Shown here one piece after another: positions 48,219-59,155 of a DNA stretch of 64,000 nucleotides. The DNA lies in contig OZ007571.1 of assembly GCA_963931925.1 (NCBI GenBank), positions 60,204,125 through 60,268,124 on the forward strand, written 5' to 3'. Both the position numbers and the translations under genes were made by a program. The stretch is from Onchidella celtica. Its lineage: Eukaryota > Mollusca > Gastropoda > Systellommatophora > Onchidiidae. Position 1 is the first letter of the stretch; the number at the start of each line of letters is the position of its first letter. The notes under the pieces are model-generated. The model was not told the DNA's origin. It saw only the letters and a list, made by a program, of their open reading frames with translations, and made no database searches.

Positions 48219-48416
48219 AAGAGATGTCTTTATCTTGGGCCACCTTTTCTCAGGACAAATCCTCTCCCAAACTGTCATCTCATGAGATCAGTGATGATGT
48301 ACAATTTAAATTTCAGATGACCAAAGATCAAGGCACCCCAAGAATGATTGTGACAGAACCTGCAGTAATTATTGTCTGTCTTTCGCCAGCAGATTCAATT
48401 TCAAAAGTAACACTAG
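48219..48416 (+). other. Candidate exon, unknown protein (unit C, fuller version)
   Basis: Begins after TCTTTAG and ends TAG/GTTAGTG. It encodes EEMSLSWATFSQDKSSPKL, SSHEISDDVQFKFQM, TPRMIVTEPAVIIVC and LSPADSISKVTL in one open frame of 66 codons. Relative to copy A/B the middle 16 codons are extra, an in-frame difference. The alternating hydrophobic pattern suggests beta strands. The protein family is not recognised and upstream exons could not be assigned. Confidence 0.4.
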
Positions 48417-48459
48417 GTTAGTGATTCAGTTTTAAATCAATAGGACACAAAAACTAATG

Positions 48460-49012
48460 TATGAGGAGGAGTCAAAAAGTAATGCAGTTTGTTTCATTGC
48501 TAGAATGGAAATAAACACATTAACAAGTATCAAATTGAAGCCATACATTAGAGGATCAGATTCCTACTTCTCAACAGTCTCCATCTCGCTGGATAGCCAC
48601 TGTCCACCTATTTAGTAAGGCCACGTATACCAAATTCGTAAAACTGAACAGGCTGATCTTTGAGCCAACTTTCACCTTCTTTGTCATTTTCATAACGATG
48701 ACCTCTCGGAGCTTCTTTCATGGGACCAAAAAGGTGAAAGTGACAGCACCAAATCAGAATAAGATGGATGTGGCAGTGTTGTCCAGCCAAACTAGGTGAT
48801 TGCCTCCCTTGTCATGGTACTAGTTTCAGGGTGGGCATTGTCGTGGTGAAAAAGAGCTTTGTCCATTTCCAGATTGGGCCTCGCTCATCAAATTCTTTGC
48901 TTTCAGCCATTTTAGTGTCTCAGCGTATGCTTCATAGTTTATAGTCACTAAAAAATCAATGAGAATTACACCTTGACTGTCCCAAAACACAGTTGCTGTG
49001 ATTTTTCTGATG
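48460..49012 (-). pseudogene. mariner transposase relic, 5'-truncated
   Basis: The minus-strand frames read KITATVFWDSQGVILIDFL, TINYEAYAETLKWLKAK, then LFHHDNAHP-type sequence in another frame, and near the end FYEFGIRGLTK.VDSG. TVFWD..GVILIDFL and the HHDNA.P block are hallmarks of mariner DDD transposases. Several frame breaks and stops are present and the N-terminal half is gone. A terminus-like TATGAGGAGGAGTCAAAAAG at 48,460 marks the element's 3' end, next to TA. It is absent from A/B, where the same place holds a CATC microsatellite. Confidence 0.85.
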
Positions 49013-49944
49013 ATAATTCTCCTGATTGCTTTATGCATGTCACTAAAAACAACAGTGGTAAGAAAGTGGTAAGCAACTCCTCAGGTGGAGCGGGTAGACC
49101 TTCTCCCTTGGAATTACCAAAGTTAACCCAAAGCTAGTGAGGAATTTTGGTGTAGGATCAAATGTCATAAACTGCCAGTGGTATGGCATAGACATTAGTC
49201 AAAGATGTGACTGAGAAATCCTGAAGAAATGGCCGTTATGAGAAATATTCATGTCAAACCATTAAATTCATCTTTTTCGCTTTTAAGCAGAATGTGAAGT
49301 CTTCAACAGTTATCAGTTTGAAAAAAGGGCATACTGATTTCTCGTGCATTCATGCTAATTAGTTATGACATTATTTATGTTGTGTTTTATTTTTGAAGTT
49401 TTGAATTGTTGTTCCCATACATTTTATGCTTTTTTTTTTTTCTTTATGGCCATCTCTAAACGTTATTATCCGGCCATACAAAATGCTGAAACAGGGACAT
49501 GATTTGATTCATAATATTGATTTGACTTTATACCTTTTCATAACTTAACCTATCTGAATTCTGGGTCAAGATACAGAACTGTGGATTTGTATGTGACCCC
49601 AAAATGACAACTATCAAAATACCAAATTGACTGCTCATTCACAGGCTTTGCATGATTTTATGATTATTTCCCTTGGTGTATAAAAAAAAAAAAAAGAACT
49701 GAAATTTGATGGCATTGTGCAAATGCTTGTGAATTTTGTTTGCCTTCTTAGATTGTCCTTTTTTTTTTTCTTGTTTGTTTTAAGTCTCAAATTTTGGACT
49801 CAGATTGAATGCAATTTTATAAAACTTTGCTTCTTAATATCATTATCATGAGACTTTGAAAAGGTTGACGCTTAAATATAATCAACTAATAAGATGCACA
49901 ATGCACACTCCAGGAGCATTTTCAGACAATTGAGGATTTTTCAT

Positions 49945-50300
49945 GGGGACACAGTGGTCTAGAGGCAAGGTGCTCGCCTCTCATGCTGAAGATACCTGGT
50001 TCGAATCCCAGTTGGCGCAGGCATGTTGGAATTTTGGGATTTTTCTCATATTTTCCTGTCCTTGATCCTATGGGAGGTAGAATCGAGCACCTTGTCTTCT
50101 CGGATAAGGACGAAAAACACAGAGGGCTCGTATGCATTTTGCATGCTTAAAGACACTTTGGCAATTGGAAATCAAGCAAAATTAAATAAGATTACCCCCC
50201 TTCCCCCTTGAGGCCGACATGTCTGCTCTGGTTGTAAATGGGCTGCAATCTGCAATATCACTAAGACAAGTTTCCCAAATCGGATTAAACAAGTATACAT
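49945..50300 (+). mobile_element. tRNA-derived SINE
   Basis: Head GGGGACACAGTGGTCTAGAGG with box-A-like sequence and a good box B, GGTTCGAATCCC (about 49,999). Then the family middle block (TCTTCTCGGATAAGGACG) and the 3' part (GGGCTGCAAT, TTTCCCAAATCGGATTAAA). It sits between the 13.4-kb-type block and the THAP block of unit C. Confidence 0.88.
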
Positions 50301-50474
50301 ATTGCAAAATTTTTCAATGTAACACAGAGCAATATAATTTGAGGCGGCGAATATTTAACTAATTTACAGTTTCAGTTTTGAAAAGAAGTAACTTGAAAAA
50401 TGAAAAGAATTCCTAATTTACCAGACACAGAATGTTTCCATTGTTCAACAATTCTCTCTTTCCTCAGATTCATC

Positions 50475-51913
50475 ATGGTGAACAGCTGAGCAGCATTTGG
50501 ATGTTCAACTAGGCACAAGCCTAGGAGTAAGTCAGCAGAGACCAAAGCAGATGATCTCACATTTCATCGGTTTCCAAAAGAGCCAGTCCTTCATGAGAAA
50601 TGCATCAGAGCTGTTAGAAGAAAAGATTTTACTCCTACAAATTTTTCATTTATTTGCAGTGATCATTTCCTGCCATCTGATTATGATGAATATGGATTTC
50701 GTCGTATCCTAAATGACAGTGTTGTGCCATCTGTTTTCTCATTTCCTGAGGACCTGAAAAACATTAGACAGCTCCACGCCAAAATGTGTCAAGGAAAGCG
50801 AAGGATACCTGTCAGTGTCACCCAACAAATGAAGTGAATGAAGCTACAGATATTCAGACTGCTCCATGCCAATCTTGTATCAGAAAAAATGTACCAAGGA
50901 AAGTAATAGATACCCGTCAGGTGACTAACAAAGTGGATAAGGTTACAGATACTGTGACTATTCCACGCATACCTCGTAGCAGAAAAAGGGTACCAAGGAA
51001 ATTTACAGATATTGTCCTGGGGACAAGGTGGTCTAGAAGCAAGGTGCTCGCCTCTCGTGCCAAGGGTCCTGGGTTCGAAACCCGGGTTGTGCAGGCATGC
51101 TGGAAATTTGGATTTTTCTCATATTTTTGTGTCCCTGATCCTATTGGGCGGGGGGGGGGGGGGTGGGGTGGGGTAGGATCGAGTACCTAGTCTTCTCGGA
51201 TAAGGACGAAAAAATTCGGAGGGCCCGTGTGCACGTTAAAGATACCTTGGCAGTTGGAAATTGTAAAGAGCAGGCCAAACAGACCACTGCCCAGGCAAAA
51301 TTAAATTAAAATTCATCCCTACCAGTCCCTCCCCCTCCCCCTCATCTCCCCCACCCCCATACAAAAAAAAAACAAAAAAAAACGCCGACCGGCACTGCAC
51401 TGTGGCGACGACGTGCCTACTCCAGTTATAACTGGGCTGCAATGGCACAAAGGCAAATTTCCCAAATGGGATTAAAGAGTTATACAAATACAAATACAAA
51501 TACAAATATCTGTCACCTGACAAATGAAATGAATGAAGGTATTGATATCTATCACCTGACCAATGAAGGGATCAAAAGTACAGATCATAAATACCTGTCA
51601 CGCGACAACTGAAGTTAAAGATACTTGTCATGTGACAAATGAAGTTAAAGATATTTGTCACCTGACAAATGAAGTGAATGAGGGTACAGATATCTGTGGC
51701 AGGACAAACAAAGTGAATGATTCATTTGAAAATGACCATTCATATGTTTTAAATGAAACCAGTGCCAAGCCAGTGAAACAAACAAAAACCATTGAGGACC
51801 TTGAACTACAAGTAAAATCTCTTCAGAGAAAACTCAAAGTGAAGCAGCAAGAAGTGAAGAAAGCTAAAAAGAAACAAAAAAGACTTAGTGATCTTTTAAA
51901 AAAATGTAAATAA
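50475..51913 (+). pseudogene. THAP-domain gene relic, copy 2, SINE-interrupted
   Basis: A splice-acceptor-like TTTCCTCAG precedes the ATG (50,475). The frame reads MVNS, TGA (50,487-50,489), AAFGCSTRHKPRSK, LTFHRFPKEPV, KCIRAVRRKDFTPTN, FSFICSDHFLPSDY and VVPSVFSFPEDL: THAP C2-CH with the first Cys replaced by a stop and the usual Trp replaced by Cys. A one-base deletion near 50,765 then shifts to the repeat frame (DTCQCHPTNEV, VPRKVIDTRQVTNKV). A SINE (51,019-51,508) splits the repeats. They resume as DTCHVTNEV and DICHLTNEV, then the coiled coil LELQVKSLQRKLKVKQQEV and KKQKRLSDLLKKCK, stop at 51,911. The coiled coil is typical of THAP proteins and P-element-like transposases. Confidence 0.85.
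51019..51508 (+). mobile_element. Full-length tRNA-derived SINE inside the THAP relic
   Basis: Head GGGGACAAGGTGGTCTAGAAGC, box B GGTTCGAAACCC, a G-run, the TCTTCTCGGATAAGGACG middle block, the GGGCTGCAATGGC...CCCAAATGGGATTAAA 3' part and an (ACAAAT)n-like tail. At about 490 bp it is the longest member here. The relic's CACCTGACAAATGAA repeats continue directly after the tail. Confidence 0.9.
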
Positions 51914-53493
51914 GTTTATAAATTACATATTCTTACCTTTGCTGACCTTATTTCATCTTGTAAAATGTATTTTTAACAAAAATCTGAAAACGAATTAAAG
52001 AAAGAGATGGAGAGAGTGAGAAAGACAGAGGGGGGAAGGGGGTTGTCTTAATACCTCTTTGACAAATGAAGTGAATGAAAGAGTACAGATACTTTTCATC
52101 AATTTTATTTGAATTACATGATATCCTTTTACTTTATACGTAGTGAACATTTCAGTATCCATATATATTACAATTACCATATTGCAATAGATCTGAGGTT
52201 GAGAGATTTGATGTTCAAAAGGTTTTCTGCTTTCCAGGAATATTTTCTCTGCTTCCAGTCAGACAACAGTCACCTCACTAAAATGTGCAATGTTATGATT
52301 AACAGTTCAGAATCTTGGAAAATGTTGAGCATTGTGTGGCTTTCTTTACATGCAAAATTCTATGCTTTGAAATTGTTTTATTATTCTATCCATTATATGT
52401 CAACAGTGAGACATTATTATATGAAATTACATGTACATGTATCAACACAGCATTGAAGCAACGACCTGTCCATTTGTATAAAACACACATTGATTTCCAT
52501 TTTTTCCTCTCATTCCCACTGATAGTGCAAAGGTTACTAAGTGAACGACTCAGGAGGATTGGTATCCACTGTTGAACAGTTATAATGTCAGCAAGAAAAA
52601 TGTTACTCACTACTTATCTATTAGTTAAGGTGAAATGATTTTATTGTGCATAAATATTTTAATAAGTGTTTTACTCTGTAAAATATGCAGTCAGTTGCCT
52701 ATTACTGGTCAGTCAAGTTCTTTTCTCATTTTGTAATTTACCTTAACTCACACTGGTATTATTAAACCACGGATTTGGAAATGGAATAACCAGGTGGAAA
52801 ATCAGATCATTTCATTTTAGACTGGCATTTTCCTGTTTCTTCACATAATCACTGCTCTACACTAATGGCATAAGTTATTTTTTGACATTTTTGAGATATT
52901 AAGAAAAAACTGTTTCTTTTCCTGTCATTTGGTAATTCATGCCATTATGGTGGTATTTGATTATCAGATTTTTCTATTGGTGTATTTCTTTATCTATACT
53001 ATTATCTGATAGCCCTCATGCTCAGGAATACAGTGAACAGTCAGTTGCCTTGTGGCATAAGTCTGACAAATGCCATAAGCATAGAGAGTGAGTTTTGTGA
53101 ATTTGTCATGATTGTAAACCTGTTTAGTCCTGTTGTTGAGAATTTTCTTTTGTTTTCTTCTTTTCCTTTTTAATAAAGTCAGAAAAACTGAACTGCTGAA
53201 TCGGAAACTGACTCTGTCCTCATCAAGGTTGCATGCTGACCAGGCCTGGATAGTATATAAGCCATTGTTAAAAGGTGACCTAACTATGTGATATTCTGAT
53301 CATAGTTTGACAGGTGAAGAATTAAAAGAATGGAACAGGGAAAAGCAATAATAACTGACTAAACGAATGAAGTAAGTCAGAATTTTAAACACTGTTACTA
53401 TCAACCACAAGGACATACATGTAGTTCACAATCAAACAAAGGTTTTCATAGCACAGACATCAGTATATTAAAGATTTGTATTCTCTTTCATAC

Positions 53494-53758
53494 TGATAAT
53501 TCAAAATCAAAAGTGCATACAGCACAGTCTTTAGGTGATAATGCTTTGATGGCTTTATACTGATCTGCTTGCCAGCAGTATGTGAAAATATGTAGCATCA
53601 AGGTTTTGAGCTCTGTAGTAATTTTAAGCTCTGAAATGAGCTCATCCTGTATGCCCTGCAGCTCAATCTTCTCAAGATGTTTCTTGCCATTGGTGGACAC
53701 GTAGTCCCATTTCTGCCATATTACAAAGCTGGCTATAATCGCAAAAATCTTGACAGGT
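53494..53758 (-). pseudogene. Transposase-like exon (minus strand)
   Basis: The minus frame is open between AG/ACCTGTC (53,758) and TCA/GTATGA (53,494), acceptor-like and donor-like sites. It reads VKIFAIIASFVIWQKWDYV, STNGKKHLEKIELQGIQDEL, TLMLHIFTYCWQADQYKAI and DCAVCTFDFEL. The succession GKK...L, a helical stretch, H.F...WQ..Q...I and a V..FDF segment resembles DDE-type transposase-derived proteins common in invertebrate genomes, where the D of FDF would be catalytic. This assignment is from pattern memory and moderate at best. It lies wholly inside the 1.8-kb insert specific to unit C. Confidence 0.35.
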
Positions 53759-54439
53759 CTTCAATTAAAATTCGCTAGGCTGCCAGATACCCGAGTGTGG
53801 ACAAATCCGAATATTCCAATTATTAATTAAAATAAAAATTGAATAATCTAGTGCTTTGATCTCTAAAGATTTAGGATAACATTGATCAATTTGGTGACAA
53901 TGTAATTTGAAAAAAGGGCTTATTTGAAGGTATCGCTATTTTACCAAGAGCTTCAGTTTTGTTCTTTTATTAAAATAAGTATAACATATGCTGTGACTTG
54001 GAACCACTATAAAAACTGTAGGCATGTTCTAGTGTATGGATTTAGTGTTCATTAAAGTTGTCTTTATACTTAACATCAGAATTATTTTTCTACATTTCCC
54101 ATCCTCTCAGTTATCTCTTTTATTTTTTGTCAGCGTTTTTGCTGTTGTTCCCCCTGAATTGTTGCTTGCAGATGCATCCATTGGCATAATTACACTATGT
54201 GAATGCACTTTGTAAGTTGCATGTTACTTGACTCCAGTTCAAGTGCACAAAGTAGCTTGCAAGTGGGAGTATTACAAACCATGTTCTCAACCCAATTTTG
54301 ACCTTGGAGGCTGTACAATCTGTTGTTCTTTACAAAAAGAGCAAAAAACTCCCTTGCTTTATTTACAATGTCAATTCATATTGAGGGGTGCTTGTGCAAA
54401 CACTGTAAATCGAAAATTTTCGAATTTTGTTTTTTTGCA

Positions 54440-54640
54440 TATTATATTCTGTTTCACCTTGGTAAGTACTACATTTTGACTCAATGCAAATTCCATTATC
54501 AAATTACTTGATCTAATTATTGATGAGGATTTAAAGGTCGTAATAGACATTTGATACTTCATATCAAACTTTCAAATCGCTCTCCTGTAAAGTTTACAAA
54601 ACTGGCAATACGGTCTTTGCGTAGGCACCTTTTGATGATA
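54440..54640 (+). repeat. Dispersed repeat, inverted partner of 25,668-25,862
   Basis: See 25,668-25,862. It lies within the C-specific insert. Shared boundary-like sequences are ATTATATTCTGTTT at one end and TGCG.AGGCAC at the other. Confidence 0.85.
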
Positions 54641-56311
54641 AAGTTATACAATTAAGAGCATTTTTGCAAAACTTGGTTTGTCCACTTTCGATAAAATTTG
54701 AATTGGCACTAATTCAAGTAATATATAATACAAGTGGAAGTCCATTACTTCCTCTCTTGATTCTTCCAATTTGTCAGAGCCGCTTGCTTCTTACCTTAAG
54801 AGAACTGTAAACTTGAGACATGTTTGTTGTTTCAGTGGAGGGATCTACAGCTTTTCCAAACACTGCCCAGTCTACCACGCCCAATGTTGTCTTTCTAACA
54901 TGCAGTCCTACTGGAACAAAATGTCTCTCCCTTAGCAAAAAAGTGGTTATGTGGATTGTCTTACTGTCTTGGTCCCACTGAGCCCTGTGTTAACAATGGC
55001 TGAAAATGGCCATCTTTTAATAAAATGACAACTTTTGATACATGAAAAACATGTAATTATTTAAAACAAAATTTGAGTGTAATATCATTCAGTTTAATCC
55101 TTACTTGAAAGAATTACAATAATCTAAAATAACAATGTACATAATCACCTTTGGAAATTACAGCTATGCTTATTTTCTGCGATCGTCTCACATGGAAACA
55201 ATGCACACAAAAGTGGTCTTGCCCATTTTGCTTTGACTAAACGAGGGACTAGTAGACCTGGCCTTTTTGTTTATTCTAATTTTTTTTAGATCTTTATACT
55301 GGTTAATTTTCATAGTTATGTTTGGATATAATGTACATACAGCCTACCCTGAAAATAGCAATTCCAACACCATTGTATTGTTTGTCATTTATTTAAGGGT
55401 TGGCACTTGTTCCTGAGAGTGGACGTAAATTACATTGTTATTTTATGTCAATCACATTTGAATTTGTGTAAATTGCATATGTGTATTAATTATTACATTA
55501 TATTGTTGTAGGACTTGTGAAGGGCTTGTGTCCAGTTTCCTGTAACTTGAATAAACTGTATATTATGGTGGAATATATTTTGGGGATTAATTTTTGCTAT
55601 GGTATGTGTGTCAGGCATTGATATGTTCTATTCCCCATCCACTTCCTTTTTGGCTCACTGCTAACTTTTCTTCATCTTCATATTCCTTCACTAATCATGA
55701 GCTTTGTCTTTTATCTGTCAGTAATCTCATCACAAATTTCTTCTTCCTTCCTTCACCATGTTTTCATCACCTCCTTCCCTCCATCCCTCTCTGTGTTTTT
55801 AAATCATCCTTTTTCCAAGTCTGATTGTCAGTGTCACACTCCATCTTTTTCTACCACCTGCATCCTCTCCCTTGTCTTCTCTGTCCCATTTTTCAGTCTT
55901 TGCCTGTCACCTCTATATAATATTGCATTTTCTTTCTAAATCTCTTCTCTTTCAACAGTCTTCCCTCTTCGTGACTTTCAGTTTCACCCTTTTCTCTTCC
56001 TTCTTCTGTCTAAGGGTAATGAGAGTTTGTACTTGTGCAATGTCCCTTTAGTCATGTCCTGGGGAGGTTTGGGGGGGGGGGGTATAATTTTTATATTGTG
56101 AACCAATCATGAGAAACTTGAATGTTAATTAGATCTAGTAATCATTAAAAAAAACAAGAACACAAACTTTTTGGATTCTGGGAAGTTTTTCCAGCACATA
56201 GATACAGGTACATTATATATTACGGTGCATACTGTGCCAGTTTCAAGACAAGAAAAAAGAGTATGAATAAAGGAATGAATTAATAAAAAAAAAATGAAAA
56301 TGATATAAATA

Positions 56312-56886
56312 CAGTAGTCTCCGTCTAAGAACTCGCCGCCTTAGAACCCGATCCGCCTTAGAACCCGCTGTTGCCGCGAAACCGAATTTTTTCACTATAA
56401 TTTACATGCGTAAGAACCCGCTCTGAAACGAAAAATCCGCCTAAGAACCCGCCATTTGACCGTGAGACAAGCACACTTTTACGTAAAAATGTCCATATTA
56501 AACGCAAAATTCTCTTTCAAGTTGACGGAATAGAACAAAGTCACAGAGTACAGTGAAAAAGAACAGGTGGAGGGAAGGTAGGGGGAGGCGAATCGTACAA
56601 AGGGTGGAGCCCAGTTACGTCTTTCGTGTGCAAGCAGGCCACTCCTAGACTAAATTAGCATAGTCATTACCTAACATCTATTGTTGTCTGACTCGAGGGG
56701 CAGAATTTTATACGTAATTGACCACGCGCTTGGTTTGCATGGCACATGTACTTGTACTGAGGGCTGTATGTGGTTATTACACATGGTATCACTGGGCCTT
56801 GTGTTGTATCCGCCTAAGAGCCCGGTCTGCCTAAGAACCCGCTTTTTCTGTCTCCCGTTGACCGGGTTCTTAGGCGGAGACTACTG
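56312..56886 (+). mobile_element. pogo/Tigger-like MITE, 575 bp
   Basis: Ends CAGTAGTCTCCG and CGGAGACTACTG, flanked by TA on both sides (56,310-56,311 and 56,887-56,888). Inverted similarity extends inward through TCTAAGAAC/GTTCTTAG. CAGTA-type ends with TA targets fit the pogo/Tigger branch of Tc1-mariner. Several direct copies of CCGCCTAAGAACCCG-like motifs lie near both ends. There is no transposase: the ORF at 56,681 is not recognised. Absent from A. Confidence 0.85.
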
Positions 56887-57777
56887 TATAACGATGAAGA
56901 AAACTGACAGTAATACCAAGGCCTACATGTCTATCTAGTAGGCCTTGAGTAAGACTGATAATAATGATCTGGCAGAGCAACTGTGACATATAATGTGTAG
57001 TTGGGGAAAGGGGGAGGGGGTGAAGGTGGGAAGGGACAAGAGAAATCTGAGTATAGTATCGTCAATACAGTTTCCAAGTGGCCTGTGTTCATTTTGTGCA
57101 AAAATTGAGTTAGTTTCTGCCATCATTGGACTACAGTTGACATCTGGTAGGGCCTGTTAAATACACCACCTATTAATTTCTCGTCTATACACTGTCTATG
57201 AGTAGGCGAAAATACTCAGCATTTCTATATTATTAACTATATTCAGAAGAGCTCAAACTTTGAAGTCAAATTTCTCACAAGTGGAGAATGTACAAGTTGT
57301 ATACTAGGATTACGATAATCAGTGACTAGAATAAGTCGAAGAGATGAAAATAAAAGACAGAATGGATGGGAGGAAATTTGAATGAATAAGGCTATGCTTA
57401 AATTTAGCTGAGCAATCTAAACACTGTATGTATCCAAGAAATTAGGAAGACGAGAAAACTAGACAGTGTTAATTTACTCATTCGTGGTGCATGTAAAGTT
57501 TAAATTTGATCATTTAAAATGGACACAAAAACATAATGCAAATCAGTACATTAGTGAAACATACATATATAATGAATAAAATGAAGTACAATGAAATAAT
57601 AGTTCATGCATATTTTGTTTTAATGCATGGTAAAATCCTTTCTCGTCATCTTGTGCAGGCAAAGTTGTGAAGAAACATATTGTTTCCAGATGCTAGGAAG
57701 AGACACATTATATGTAATAGTAATTGAGAAAAAATAATAATACGAAATAAATAAAATAAATGATTGATTTTGAAAGG

Positions 57778-58037
57778 TTGTTGCTAAGGGACCGTAGTCT
57801 ACCCAGAGAGTAACCCTGAGGAAATCCGACCTGTAGGATTGACCTCAAGTTTTGCAGGTAGGAATGCCGACGTTTGATGTAGGAAGCCCACCCCTATAAA
57901 GGTAATCTTACCAAATCTACGTCGGATTGGCGAAAGGTGGCTGGCTAGGTATTATAAAGCCGAACAGAGAAAACACTGAGTTGTGCTCACTGCCCACCTG
58001 TAGCTTATGATGTAAAATACTGCTGTTCCCTAACAAC
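57778..58037 (+). mobile_element. GTTGTTAGGG-type mini-element with a nested repeat
   Basis: Left end GTTGTTGCTAAGGGACC and right end CCCTAACAAC (58,028-58,037). The core AACAGAGAAAACACTGAGTTG is as in 15,401-15,509. About 150 bp of the CCCTATGGAAATCC-family repeat (57,803-57,955) is inserted within it. Confidence 0.6.
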
Positions 58038-58784
58038 ATCCATGCTGAACATTTTTCCTAACACAGTAAAGTTCAAGTTGAATGGACAGAAACAGGGTGG
58101 CAGGTGGGACCAAAAAATATGCTTTAAACTGCATTTAGTCTGCAGTCTCAGGCAGGACAATGTACAAGGTTACAAGAGTCAAACGTGAGGTGGGGGGGGG
58201 GAGGGGGGGGGAATAGGCAATCGATCGTGGCGAGTTAATAGTCTGTGTATTTTATTTAAAAAAAAAAAAACATAACTTGATTTTTATCTTCACTTGACTT
58301 TTTCTTTTCGCTTCACAATTTGTTTCCGACGTCATGGAAATGTACTGCTGCGCTCTGTGGGAGTAGGTGAGTATATAATTATGATTTAAAAATAAAGAGA
58401 GATCGCAACACACTCAGGTAGAGCATTGGGAAAGAGTGAGCGTCTTCTTGATCACCAACATCAAAGCTAATTTAATTCAGTCCCTCACACATTTCTCAAC
58501 CACTCGTGCATTATTCTGCACACTCGTTGATAGCCTACTTTATTCACCGGTACTCAAGAACACACTCACATTGCATTGGCTGTATTATTAAAATTAAGTT
58601 TGTAACCAACGGTGTGAGTCACGGTTTTTCCAGTGAAATGATGTTGAAAACGTTATCGCCTCATGCTATCCCGTCATACTTTTTTTTTTTTAATTCTTCA
58701 GAACCACGGAAAGGGTCAGTTTTGTGAGTGCAGTGATGTTTTTGATTCTATAAAAGCTAAACTTGTTTCAGTGACAGACGAATT

Positions 58785-58913
58785 ATGGTTAAAGGCACGT
58801 CCAGTGTGTTTTTCAAGGAGTTCTACTACATGGATGTGCACTACACGCGCCTTACGCAACCCTTTCCAGCAGTAAGGAAAGCCTATGAAGCAGTGGAGAT
58901 TTTAAAGCTTTAG
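58785..58913 (+). other. Short open frame after a splice-acceptor-like site
   Basis: After ACTTGTTTCAG (58,771) an ATG opens 42 codons: MVKGTSSVFFKEFYY, MDVHYTRLTQPFPAV, RKAYEAVEILKL, stop TAG. Copy A (3,602-3,718) keeps VFFKEFYY and YTRLT..LP, with a 15-bp in-frame loss, a different start and the same stop. The family is not recognised. It could be a decayed exon or chance. Confidence 0.2.
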
Positions 58914-59043
58914 TTGCAGTCAATAGTGGTGTTTTTGTCTGCACAGCATGACATGGTGAGCTTTTAGGGATTGATGGCAGGTAGGGCTGTTTATTTGATC
59001 ATAAGATTTAGTACATTTTTTTGTTTTGTTAATGAAAACTTGG

Positions 59044-59155
<112 letters not shown>

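Larger units (their letters stand above)
47335..49910 (+). repeat. Unit C block paralogous to 11,340-13,430
   Basis: Shared order of landmarks: AATTTTGAA.TCATTAAA, GGCATGTTATGATTT, CTTTACACCTTTTCATAA..TAATCTGAATTCTGG, CCCTTGGTATAT, the WATFSQD exon-like block, TTCTCCTGATTGCTTTATGCATG, and TGCTTCTTAATATCATTA.CATGAGACTTTG. The divergence includes many substitutions and indels, much older than the A/B duplication. Confidence 0.85.
51914..56055 (+). other. Unit C 3' region paralogous to 23,293-25,660
   Basis: Colinear with copy A except for a C-specific insert (about 53,060-54,850). It contains the shared AATAAA at 55,550 and the pyrimidine-rich tract (55,640-56,000), ending in a poly-G run near 56,072. 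No ORF is conserved between the two copies here. Confidence 0.6.

Noticed and set aside
49945..50020. A tRNA gene
   Set aside because: Box A and box B are present, but the sequence continues into a SINE body shared with two other copies, and the cloverleaf pairing is poor.
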